NCBI GenBank assembly: GCA_016871255.1
Contig: VFZH01000007.1
Location: 1-54,590 of the forward strand
DNA: 54,590 nucleotides
Reading direction: 5' to 3'
Source: Acidimicrobiia bacterium
GTDB taxonomy: Bacteria; Acidobacteriota; Vicinamibacteria; Vicinamibacterales; UBA2999
Shown piece by piece: positions 46,661 to 54,590 of the stretch. The position numbers were made by a program, and so were the translations under genes. Every line of letters begins with the position of its first letter. Within the stretch, counting starts at the first letter, position 1. The notes below the pieces were generated by a model. That model was not told where the DNA came from and searched no databases. It saw only the letters and a list, made by a program, of their open reading frames with translations.

Positions 46661-47766
46661 CGCCGTGCGGGCCCCGCGGCGTGTGTGTCCGCGATCACCC
46701 GCGCGAGCTGCTCGCGGCAGCGCCCGCGCGAGAACCGCTCGGCCTGCCGGCGGGCGGCATCGGGGTCGAACGTGCGGCGGGGCACCTCCGAGAGGGCGGC
46801 GGCCCACGCCTCGACGCCGAGGTCGCGCACGAGGACACCCGTCTCACCGTCCACCACGGTCTCGAGCGCGCCGCCGGCACCGAGCGCGACCACGGGACGG
46901 CCGCACGCCTGCGCTTCGAGCGGTACGATCCCGAAGTCCTCCTCGGCGGTCTGCACGACGGCGGCAGCCCGCCGGTATTCGTCGCGGATCGCCTCGTCGG
47001 AGAGCCGGCCGAGGAACTCGACCGTGCCGTTGGCCCGGCGCTCGAGCGCGCGCCGCTCGGGGCCGTCCCCGGCGATCCGCAGGCGGACGCCCGCACGATG
47101 GGCCGCATCGATGGCGAGATCGATCCGCTTGTAGGGAACCAGCGCAGACACGATCAGGACGTGATCACCAGGGATGGTGCCGTCGGGGCGATAGAAAGCC
47201 GTGTCGACAGGCGGATACACGATGGTGGCCTGACGATTATAGTAGCGGCGGATCCGCCCGGCAACGTGCGCGGAGTTGGCGAGGAAGCGCCCGACGCGCG
47301 ACGCGGTGGCCGCATCCCACCGCGCCAGCCGTCTCAGCACGGGCCGGTAGAGCCAGCGCGATCGCCTCGCGCCGACGCGCGCGGCCCCGAAGTACACCTC
47401 GAACTGGTCCCAGGCGTATCGCATCGGCGAATGGCAGTAGCACACGTGCACCGCCCGCCCGGGCGCGACGACGGCCTTCGCGACGGCGTGGCTGCTGCTG
47501 ATGACCAGATCGTAGCGATCGAGGTCGAACTGCTCGATCAGGGCGGGGAAGAGCGGGAGGCAGTGGCGATAACGGCGCCGAAGCGGTGGCAGGCGCTGCA
47601 GCGAGCTGGTGACGATGCGCCGGTCCTCGATCGTGGCCGACACCGATCCCCGTTCGTGGACCAGCGTGAAGAGATCGGCGGCGGGGAACAGCTCGCAGAG
47701 GACCTCGAGGACCTTCTCGCCCCCCCGCATGCCCGTGAGCCAGTCGTGCACGAGCGCGACGTTCAT
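46654..47766 (-). CDS. Glycosyltransferase family 4
   Basis: [23 protein letters not shown]...VYPPVDTAFYRPD...AEEDFGIVPLEAQACGRPVVALGAGGALETVVDGETG. Confidence 0.92.
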   Translation of the reverse strand: MNVALVHDWLTGMRGGEKVLEVLCELFPAADLFTLVHERGSVSATIEDRRIVTSSLQRLPPLRRRYRHCLPLFPALIEQFDLDRYDLVISSSHAVAKAVVAPGRAVHVCYCHSPMRYAWDQFEVYFGAARVGARRSRWLYRPVLRRLARWDAATASRVGRFLANSAHVAGRIRRYYNRQATIVYPPVDTAFYRPDGTIPGDHVLIVSALVPYKRIDLAIDAAHRAGVRLRIAGDGPERRALERRANGTVEFLGRLSDEAIRDEYRRAAAVVQTAEEDFGIVPLEAQACGRPVVALGAGGALETVVDGETGVLVRDLGVEAWAAALSEVPRRTFDPDAARRQAERFSRGRCREQLARVIADTHAAGPARRW

Positions 47767-48899
47767 GACGCGTTGGCACTCCGCCCGTTCCGGTTCGCGA
47801 CATCGCGATAGATGGCGAGCGTCTGGTCCACCGATCGGACCCACGAGAACGCGCGTGCCCGCGCGAAGCCCTTCTCCCGCAGCGTGTCGCGGAGCGCCTG
47901 GTCCGTCAGCACCCGCCTGATTCCGTCCCTGATGTCGATGGCGTCGTAGGGATCCACGAGGACCGCGGCGTCACCGGCCACCTCCGGCAGTGACGACACG
48001 TTCGAGGTCACCACCGGCGTGCCGTACGCCATCGCCTCGAGCGGCGGGAGCCCGAACCCCTCGTACAGCGACGGGAACACGAACGCCGCCGCCAGCTTGT
48101 AGAGCACGGCCAGCGTGTCATCGCTCTGGAAGCCCAGGAACCGCACGTGCTTGTGCAGCTTGTGCTGGTGGACGGCATGCCGGAGCGCCGGGTACTTCGA
48201 GATCTCGTCGCCGATGATCAGCAGTTTCAGGTCGCTGAACCCCTCACGGCGCAGCCCCTCGAACGCGTCGATCAGGCGCACCAGGTTCTTGTGCGGCTTG
48301 ACCGTGCCGACGTAGAGCACGAACGGATGGTGCAGCTGGTACCGCTCGCGCACGCGGCCGATGGCTTCCTCGTCCATCGTCCGTCCGAAGCGTTCGTCGA
48401 GCGCGTTGTAGGTCACCACGACCTTGTCGGGCCGGACGCCGAAGTAGCGCAGGAGGTCCTGCTTCGAGGCCTCGGAGACCGTCAGGACCCGATCCGCCCG
48501 TCGGATGGCCGACCACATCGACGCCCGCGCGTACAACCAGGCGGCCCGGTTCGGCAGGTACTGGGGGAAACGGAGGTGGATGCAGTCGTGGATGGTGACC
48601 ACGGAGCGACACGGCACGGCCGGAGGCAGGACGTAGTGCGGCGCGTGAAAGACATCCGGCTTCTCCCGCCACAGGACCCACGGGACGTGGATCTGCTCGC
48701 GGAGGGAATAGTTGGGCGACGGCTCGCGCACCGCGCGGAAGTTCTCGCCCAGTTGCCGCGCGACCGGCATGTCCTGCTCGAGGCATAGCAGGACGTACTC
48801 GGTTTCGCGGTCGGCACGGGCCAGGTGCCGCAGCAGGTTGCGGATGTAGGTCCCGATGCCGAAATCGTGCAGCTTGCGGGCGTCGATGGCGACGCGCAT
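47763..48899 (-). CDS. Glycosyltransferase family 4
   Basis: [27 protein letters not shown]...[19 protein letters not shown]...[37 protein letters not shown]. Confidence 0.93.
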   Translation of the reverse strand: MRVAIDARKLHDFGIGTYIRNLLRHLARADRETEYVLLCLEQDMPVARQLGENFRAVREPSPNYSLREQIHVPWVLWREKPDVFHAPHYVLPPAVPCRSVVTIHDCIHLRFPQYLPNRAAWLYARASMWSAIRRADRVLTVSEASKQDLLRYFGVRPDKVVVTYNALDERFGRTMDEEAIGRVRERYQLHHPFVLYVGTVKPHKNLVRLIDAFEGLRREGFSDLKLLIIGDEISKYPALRHAVHQHKLHKHVRFLGFQSDDTLAVLYKLAAAFVFPSLYEGFGLPPLEAMAYGTPVVTSNVSSLPEVAGDAAVLVDPYDAIDIRDGIRRVLTDQALRDTLREKGFARARAFSWVRSVDQTLAIYRDVANRNGRSANAS

Positions 48900-48912
48900 G
48901 CCGGAGATTCTG

Positions 48913-49728
48913 TCACACGGGTCGCTTCCAGCGTGCGAGGAGGCGCGCCAGCGGGGCGAGGCGCGGGTGGTGCTTCTCGTAGAACGCCAGGTGGCTCTCC
49001 CGCCAGGCCTGTGCGACCCGATCCGGCACCGTGGCGCCCGATCGGCCCCGGCGATGAACGACCTCCGCGACGGGCGTGAAGAGCACCGTGTGACCCGCTC
49101 CCCGGATCGCGGCGCAGAAGTCCACGTCTTCCAGGTACATGAAGTAGCGTTCGTCGAGGAGCCCGGCCTGCTCTGCCGCGCCGCGACGGACGAGCAGGCA
49201 GGCACCGGTCACCCAGTCCACGACGCGCTCGCGACGCGTCGCCTCCTCGATGTACTGCCTGGCCCACCGCGCCCCGCGGGCGCCGCCGCGCACCAGGGCG
49301 CGCTGGCCGAGTTCGCTGATCGGGCCCGGCATTCGACCGAACGAGAGTTCGGCATGTCCATCCCCGTCCACCAGCCGGGGCCCGACGACTCCGACGGCAG
49401 GCTGTTCCTGCAGGCGTCGCACGAGCGCGTCGATCGCCCCGGGCGGCACGACGGCGTCGTTGTTGAGCAGCAGGATCAGCTCGGACGACGACTGGCGGAT
49501 CGCCAGGTTGTTGGCGCGCGCGAAGCCCAGGTTCCCACCGGCCTCGATGAGGCGCACCCCCGGCCAGCGCGACCGCACCCGCGCCGCGCTCCCGTCGGCA
49601 GACGCGTTGTCGACGACGACGACCTCGTGCGACACCTCCGGCGGGGCGGCGGCGAGCGCCGCCAGGCAGGCGTCCAGATCGTCCCGGGTGTTGAAGCTGA
49701 CGATGACGATCGTGAGCGTCGGCGTCAC
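48913..49728 (-). CDS. Glycosyltransferase family 2
   Basis: LTIVIVSFNTRDDLDACLAAL...VVVDNASADGSAARV...NNLAIRQSSSELILLLNNDAVVPPGAIDAL. Confidence 0.93.
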   Translation of the reverse strand: MTPTLTIVIVSFNTRDDLDACLAALAAAPPEVSHEVVVVDNASADGSAARVRSRWPGVRLIEAGGNLGFARANNLAIRQSSSELILLLNNDAVVPPGAIDALVRRLQEQPAVGVVGPRLVDGDGHAELSFGRMPGPISELGQRALVRGGARGARWARQYIEEATRRERVVDWVTGACLLVRRGAAEQAGLLDERYFMYLEDVDFCAAIRGAGHTVLFTPVAEVVHRRGRSGATVPDRVAQAWRESHLAFYEKHHPRLAPLARLLARWKRPV

Positions 49729-50858
49729 GGGCGTTCCGCGCGGGACGCAGCCGCTTCCACGAGCGCGTGCAGGACGGTTGCGGCCGAGCGCCGCCACGAG
49801 CAGCGCTCGAGGACCGGACGGGCCGCGGCCAGGCGCACCCGCCGCATCGCGTCGTCGAAGAGGACGCGCTCGAGCGCCGCGTCCACCAGTGCGGGATCGG
49901 GGCGAGGAACGTACTCGGCTGATTCGCCGAACACCTCGCGCGCGACCGGCGTGTCGAGCAGGACGACCGGCACCTCGCGGGCCAGTGCGTCGAGCGGCGT
50001 CAGGCCAAAGCCCTCGTACTCCGACAGGAACGCGAAGGCGCTGGCCGCCCCGTAGGCGGCGCCAAGTTCCTCGTCAGTCACCCGGGGATGGAGGTCGATG
50101 CGATCGGCCGCGCCGCTCGTCGCGCGCAGCTGCTCGATGTCGATGTGGGGGAAGGTCCGGTCCTCCCCGATCACCGTGAGACGAACGGCCGGGTGCCGGC
50201 GAGCCAGCCGCCCGAAGCCGGCGATCAGGGCCGGGAGGTGCCGGCGGTTGAACAGCGACCCGACGTACAGCACGTGGGGCTGGCGCACCGCGGCGGCCTC
50301 AGCCGTACGGGTGGCCCCCGGCGCCGCGGCTCCCGGTGCGGCGGTTCCAAGCGAGGTCGTCCCGGACGGCACGGCCAGGATCCGATCCAGCGGCACGCCC
50401 AGGTGCTCGTGGATCTCGCGGCGCGAGAACTCCGAGACCGTGAGCACACGCACTGCCCGGGCCGCGGCGAGTCGCGTCGTGACCCGGCGCCGGAGCCCTT
50501 CACGCCACCGGAACCACTCCGGGTGGGCGGCAAACGAGACGTCGTGGACGGTCACGACCAGCGGCGCGGCTCCCCAGACCGGGCCGGAGTATCCCGGCGC
50601 AAAGAGCACGTCGGCACGCGTGCGGCGCAGCCATCGTGGAAGCGCGACCTGTTCCCACCAGAGCCCGCGGCCCGGCAGCACCTCGGCGCGTCCCAGCAGC
50701 GGCGCGGCCGGCGGTGGCACAGGCTCCGGTGCGCAGAGGATGATCTCGTGCTCCAGCGCATCGGGCATCCCGCGCCACGCCTTCAGGATCTCGGACAGGT
50801 AGCGGCCGACCCCGGTGGGATGTCCGGTCAGCTCCCGGGCGTCGATGGCGATGCGCAT
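49725..50858 (-). CDS. Glycosyltransferase family 4
   Basis: MRIAIDARELTGHPTGVGRYLSEILKAW...VLYVGSLFNRRHLPALIAGF...FLSEYEGFGLTPLDALAREVPVVLLDTPVAREVFG. Confidence 0.92.
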   Translation of the reverse strand: MRIAIDARELTGHPTGVGRYLSEILKAWRGMPDALEHEIILCAPEPVPPPAAPLLGRAEVLPGRGLWWEQVALPRWLRRTRADVLFAPGYSGPVWGAAPLVVTVHDVSFAAHPEWFRWREGLRRRVTTRLAAARAVRVLTVSEFSRREIHEHLGVPLDRILAVPSGTTSLGTAAPGAAAPGATRTAEAAAVRQPHVLYVGSLFNRRHLPALIAGFGRLARRHPAVRLTVIGEDRTFPHIDIEQLRATSGAADRIDLHPRVTDEELGAAYGAASAFAFLSEYEGFGLTPLDALAREVPVVLLDTPVAREVFGESAEYVPRPDPALVDAALERVLFDDAMRRVRLAAARPVLERCSWRRSAATVLHALVEAAASRAERP

Positions 50859-50859
50859 G

Positions 50860-51075
50860 GGAGGTCAAGTGTACGGCTGCCAGCGCCCACGCCCTTGGTC
50901 TGACCGCGATCTCCTCCTCGATCTCTCTGGCAAGGGTCTCCTCTGGCGATTCCGGGGGTTCAACGTGCCCGCCAATGGCATCCCAGACGCCGGGGTAGAA
51001 GGGCCTGTCTTCCCCGCGACGCCCGAGGAGCACCGACCCGTTCCGAAACAGAAAGCCGCCGGAGCAGTCTGCCAT
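50860..51075 (-). pseudogene. NUDIX hydrolase fragment
   Basis: GGFLFRNGSVLLGRRGEDRPFYPGVWDAIGGHVEPPESPEETLAREIEEEIAV keeps the Nudix box, but homology appears to end near the start of the downstream glycosyltransferase, with low-complexity out-of-frame sequence after it. Confidence 0.6.
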
Positions 51076-51123
51076 GTCCTACCGCTCTTTCATCGCTGTC
51101 CGACGGTGCGCGGGAGTCGCCTC

Positions 51124-51171
51124 ACTTTGGGACTTGGGCCTTGGGATTTGGCTTGGGCTTTGGGATTTGAC
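51124..51171 (-). repeat. C-rich dispersed element, copy F (core at 51142-51157, reverse strand)
   Basis: Reverse strand: TCAAATCCCAAAGCCCAAGCCAAATCCCAAGGCCCAAGTCCCAAAG. Confidence 0.85.
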
Positions 51172-51176
51172 GCCCT

Positions 51177-52322
51177 TCACCCTCTCTCCCGTCTTCGTCT
51201 GAGCGCGTCGCCGTAGGCCTGCCAGAGGGTTGCCGCCGCCCGTTCCCAGGAGAACTCGCGAGCGCGCGCCAGGCCGCGTTCCGCGCAATCGCGCGCCACG
51301 GCGGCGTCGTCGAGCAGGCGCGCCAGTGCCGCCGTGAAGGCGTCGAGGTCGTCCGGGTCGACCAGCACGCCCGCCTCGCCGACCACCTCCGGCAGCGATC
51401 CGCGGCTGGCCGCCACCACCGGCACGCCGGCCGACATGGCTTCGAGGACCGGCAGACCGAAGCCTTCATCGCGGGACGGGAGCACGAGCAGGCGCGCGCC
51501 TGACAGGAGATCCTCCCGCTGCTCGGCCGGGACATAGCCCAGATGGCGCACGTGGCCGGAAAGGGGCGGCCGCGACCAGCGCTCGGCCCAGGCCTCGGCG
51601 TCAGGCGTGATCCGTCCCGCCAGCACCAGATCCGGCGTCGCAGGACGCCGCTGGAGCAGCCGTTCGTAGGCATCCAGCAAGGCGCCAACGTTCTTGCGCG
51701 GCTCGAGGGTGCCCACGAACAGGACGTAGCCGTCCGCTGGCACGTTGGGCTGGCGGCCCAGCGTGCGCCACGTCGGGGCTCCCGGCGAGCAGACGTAGAC
51801 ACGTTCCCCGGGCACGCTGAACGTGCCGCTGACCAGCGACCCGGTGTAGCGGGAGGGGACGACGATCGCATCTGCGCGGCGCGCGTGCCGGGCTGCCAGC
51901 GCAGGGTAGTCCCGCCGGATTTCCGCGGCCGTGCGCTCGGGATGCGCCAGGAAGTAAAGGTCGTGGATGGTCACGACCTGAGCGGCCTTCGCGGTGGGAA
52001 TCAGCAGCGGATGCGCCGCGTGCACGACGTCGGCAGCGCCGACCAGCCGCTCGACAGGTGGCCATGCCTGCCGGTGCCAGAGATAGTTGAGCAGCCGGAC
52101 CGGCACGCGGCGGTCGATGATCGGGGCACCCACGTCGGCCGAGGCACCGGGCGACGGCCGATCCCGCCAGGACGAGGTGAACAGGGCGATCTCGTCGGCG
52201 TCGGAGGGCCGCTGGTGGACGGCAGCCCTGGCCAGGCCGTGCATGTACTCCCCAACACCGGTCCGGCTCCTGAGGGCCGGCCGATAGTCGATGACGACCC
52301 GCACGGCCGGGAAGCGTAGCAC
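51177..52322 (-). CDS. Glycosyltransferase family 4
   Basis: VVIDYRPALRSRTGVGEYMHGLA...LFVGTLEPRKNVGALLDAY...PSRDEGFGLPVLEAMSAGVPVVAASRGSLPEVVGEAG. Confidence 0.93.
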   Translation of the reverse strand: MLRFPAVRVVIDYRPALRSRTGVGEYMHGLARAAVHQRPSDADEIALFTSSWRDRPSPGASADVGAPIIDRRVPVRLLNYLWHRQAWPPVERLVGAADVVHAAHPLLIPTAKAAQVVTIHDLYFLAHPERTAAEIRRDYPALAARHARRADAIVVPSRYTGSLVSGTFSVPGERVYVCSPGAPTWRTLGRQPNVPADGYVLFVGTLEPRKNVGALLDAYERLLQRRPATPDLVLAGRITPDAEAWAERWSRPPLSGHVRHLGYVPAEQREDLLSGARLLVLPSRDEGFGLPVLEAMSAGVPVVAASRGSLPEVVGEAGVLVDPDDLDAFTAALARLLDDAAVARDCAERGLARAREFSWERAAATLWQAYGDALRRRRERG

Positions 52323-52442
52323 AGCCCCTGCCGCAGCCTGTCCCGGCTTCGTTGCTGCAAGTCCTTTGTTTTCAGCATGGTGACAGGGATGGCCCGGTGT
52401 GGTACCGTCAGGAACTTTCCATTCTGTCGGGGTTGATCAGCC

Positions 52443-53738
52443 ATGAAGCTCGCCGTCATCGGGACTGGCTACGTAGGGCTCGTGATCGGGGCCTGCTTCG
52501 CGGAAACCGGCAACACGGTTGTCTGCGTGGACAAGGACGCGGCGAAGATCCGGACGCTCCGCCGCGGCCGCATGCCGATCTACGAGCCGGGGCTCGAAGA
52601 GCTGGTCCGGCGCAACGTCGCGGAAGGGCGCCTGACGTTCACGACCATGCTGGCCCGGGCGGTGCGCCAGGCCCACGCGATCTTCGTGGCGGTCGGGACG
52701 CCCCAGGGTGAGGACGGGTCTGCCGACCTCAACCACGTGCTGGGGGTGGCCCGCGACGTGGCGAAGGCGATGAACGGCTACAAGGTCATCGTGGACAAGA
52801 GCACGGTGCCGGTCGGGACGGCGGCGCGCGTGCGCGACGTGGTCCGGCGGGAGACGACGCACCCGTTCAGCGTCGTCAGCAACCCCGAGTTCCTCAAGCA
52901 GGGGTCGGCGGTGGACGACTTCCTGAAGCCGGACCGGGTCGTGCTGGGGGTGGAGGACCCCCGGGCCCGCGACGTGATGCTCGAGATCTACAGTCCGTTC
53001 ACGCGCACGGGGGCGCCGATGCTGGTGATGGACTGCGCCAGCGCGGAGCTGACGAAGTACGCGGCCAACGCGCTGCTGGCGACCCGGATCTCGTTCATGA
53101 ACGAGGTCGCGAACGTCTGCGAGCGTGTGGGAGCCGACGTGGATCAGCTTCGGCGCGCCATCGGCGCCGATCGGCGCATTGGGCCCTCCTTCTTGTTTCC
53201 CGGCGTCGGCTACGGCGGCAGCTGCTTTCCGAAGGACGTCCGGGCGCTCCGGCACTTCGCCGCCCAGGGGAAATACGAGTTCCGGATCCTGCGGGCCGTC
53301 GAAGAGGTGAACGAGCTCCAGAAGACGCGCCTCTTCGCGAAGCTGCACGAGCACCTGAGCCCGCTCAAGGGCCGGACCGTGGCCGTCTGGGGGCTGGCGT
53401 TCAAACCGCGCACCGACGACATGCGGGAGGCGCCCTCGATCACGCTGATCGAGAGCCTGATCGAGGCTGGCGTCCGGGTGCAGGCGTTCGACCCGGTAGC
53501 GATGAAGACGGCGCGGGGGATCTTCGGGAGCCGAATCGCCTATGCGTCGAACGGCTATGACGCGCTGAAGGGTGCCGACGCCCTGGCGATCGTCACCGAG
53601 TGGAACGAGTTCCGGCGGCCCGACTTCGAGCGGATGCGCAAGCTGATGCGGGCTCCTGTGGTGTTCGACGGCCGGAACCTCTTCGAGCCCGCCCAGATGG
53701 CGACCAGCGGCTTCACCTACATCTCGATTGGCCGATAG
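52443..53738 (+). CDS. ugd: UDP-glucose 6-dehydrogenase
   Basis: MKLAVIGTGYVGLVIGACFAETGNTVVCVDKD; FPGVGYGGSCFPKDVRAL; WGLAFKPRTDDMREAPSI. Confidence 0.97.
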   Translation: MKLAVIGTGYVGLVIGACFAETGNTVVCVDKDAAKIRTLRRGRMPIYEPGLEELVRRNVAEGRLTFTTMLARAVRQAHAIFVAVGTPQGEDGSADLNHVLGVARDVAKAMNGYKVIVDKSTVPVGTAARVRDVVRRETTHPFSVVSNPEFLKQGSAVDDFLKPDRVVLGVEDPRARDVMLEIYSPFTRTGAPMLVMDCASAELTKYAANALLATRISFMNEVANVCERVGADVDQLRRAIGADRRIGPSFLFPGVGYGGSCFPKDVRALRHFAAQGKYEFRILRAVEEVNELQKTRLFAKLHEHLSPLKGRTVAVWGLAFKPRTDDMREAPSITLIESLIEAGVRVQAFDPVAMKTARGIFGSRIAYASNGYDALKGADALAIVTEWNEFRRPDFERMRKLMRAPVVFDGRNLFEPAQMATSGFTYISIGR

Positions 53739-53739
53739 C

Positions 53740-54590
53740 GTGCGAACGGTGCTGGTGACCGGCGGAGCAGGCTACGTGGGCAGCCATGCCGCGCTGGCGC
53801 TGCGCGGGGCCGGCTACCGGACGATCATCTACGACAACCTCTCGGCGGGGCACGCGGAGGCGGCGCTCAGCGCCCCGCTCGTCGTTGGTGACATCGCGGA
53901 CGTCAGCGCGGTGCGGGCGGCCATCCGCGACCATGACGTCTCGGCGGTCCTCCACTTCGCGGCCTGGCTGAACGTCGGCGACTCGGTGTCCGACCCGTCC
54001 GGCTACTACCGCAACAACGTCGCGGGCACGCTGGCCACGCTGGAAGCGATGGTCCGGGAAGGGTGCCGGTCGTTCGTCTTCTCATCGACGTGTGCGGTAT
54101 ACGGAGAGCCGGTGGCCACGCCCATCCTCGAGTCGCACCCCACGGTGCCGATCAGCGCCTACGGACAGACGAAGCTGGCGCTCGAGCAGGCCCTGCCGCA
54201 CTTCGAGCGGGCGTACGGGCTCCGATCGGTTCGCCTCCGGTACTTCAACGCCGCCGGGGCCGATCCCGGGGGCGCGCTCGGCGAAGACCACGCCCCGGAG
54301 ATCCACCTGATCCCGCTGGCGCTCGGCGCCGCCTGTGGTGGCCCGGCGCTGCAGGTGTTCGGCGACGACTATCCGACGCCGGACGGGACCTGCCAGCGGG
54401 ATTACGTCCACGTGTGCGACCTGGCCGATGCGCACGTGCGCGCCCTGCAGTACCTGGAGGCAGGAGGCACCTCGGGCTCGTTCAACCTGGGCACGGAGCG
54501 CCCTTCGTCGGTCCTGGACGTGCTGGCCGCCTGCGGGCGGGCAGCCGGCCGCGCCGTGGCGTACCGCATCGGTCCCCGGCGGCCCGGCGA
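53740..54590 (+). CDS. galE: UDP-glucose 4-epimerase, 3' end beyond the window
   Basis: GTG start 2 nt after the ugd stop: VRTVLVTGGAGYVGSHAALALRGAGYRTIIYDNLSAGH...FSSTCAVYGEP...YGQTKLALEQ...RYFNAAGADPGG...CQRDYVHVCDLADAH; no stop before the window end. Confidence 0.92.
   Translation, partial: MRTVLVTGGAGYVGSHAALALRGAGYRTIIYDNLSAGHAEAALSAPLVVGDIADVSAVRAAIRDHDVSAVLHFAAWLNVGDSVSDPSGYYRNNVAGTLATLEAMVREGCRSFVFSSTCAVYGEPVATPILESHPTVPISAYGQTKLALEQALPHFERAYGLRSVRLRYFNAAGADPGGALGEDHAPEIHLIPLALGAACGGPALQVFGDDYPTPDGTCQRDYVHVCDLADAHVRALQYLEAGGTSGSFNLGTERPSSVLDVLAACGRAAGRAVAYRIGPRRPG

Noticed and set aside
44180-47134. 984-aa + strand ORF
   Set aside because: Antisense to three well-supported genes (UXS, glycosylphosphotransferase, GT4); composition is the usual high-GC antisense artefact with no recognisable domain.
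1-54590. tRNA/rRNA genes, transposases, phage genes
   Set aside because: No T-loop GTTCRANYC-type signatures with cloverleaf context, and no transposase/integrase or structural phage motifs were recognised by eye; a tRNAscan/HMM search would be decisive.

Overview
High-GC bacterial chromosome segment, probably Acidobacteriota/Vicinamibacteria-like (inferred from a VWFA-related acidobacterial-type protein, PEP-CTERM, GC content and gene style). About 48 protein genes were assigned. No tRNA, rRNA, CRISPR array or transposase was recognised. Main blocks: (i) an ATP-grasp ligase/zinc-peptidase pair; (ii) a response regulator-hemE-hemY-arginase operon; (iii) trxA-trxB, a CxxCH-containing propeller protein and a Moco-sulfurase-like class V aminotransferase; (iv) a translationally coupled chemosensory operon cheR-cheW-mcp-cheA-cheB-hybrid kinase-hybrid kinase, in which mcp and cheA each carry a single-nucleotide frameshift at a C- or G-run; (v) mnmA, iscS-like, bactofilin, SAM hydrolase, glpX, hflX, pgsA; (vi) a PEP-CTERM metzincin followed by an exopolysaccharide cluster (UDP-xylose synthase, polyprenyl glycosylphosphotransferase, five glycosyltransferases, ugd, galE). 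The most interesting non-coding signal is a family of six intergenic C-rich elements. They are built from degenerate AATCCCA units around a shared 16-nt core, CCCAAGCCRAATCCCA. They occur only between genes, and five of six put the C-rich strand in the sense of the adjacent downstream gene. All statements come from reading the sequence and supplied ORFs; no database search or folding was run.
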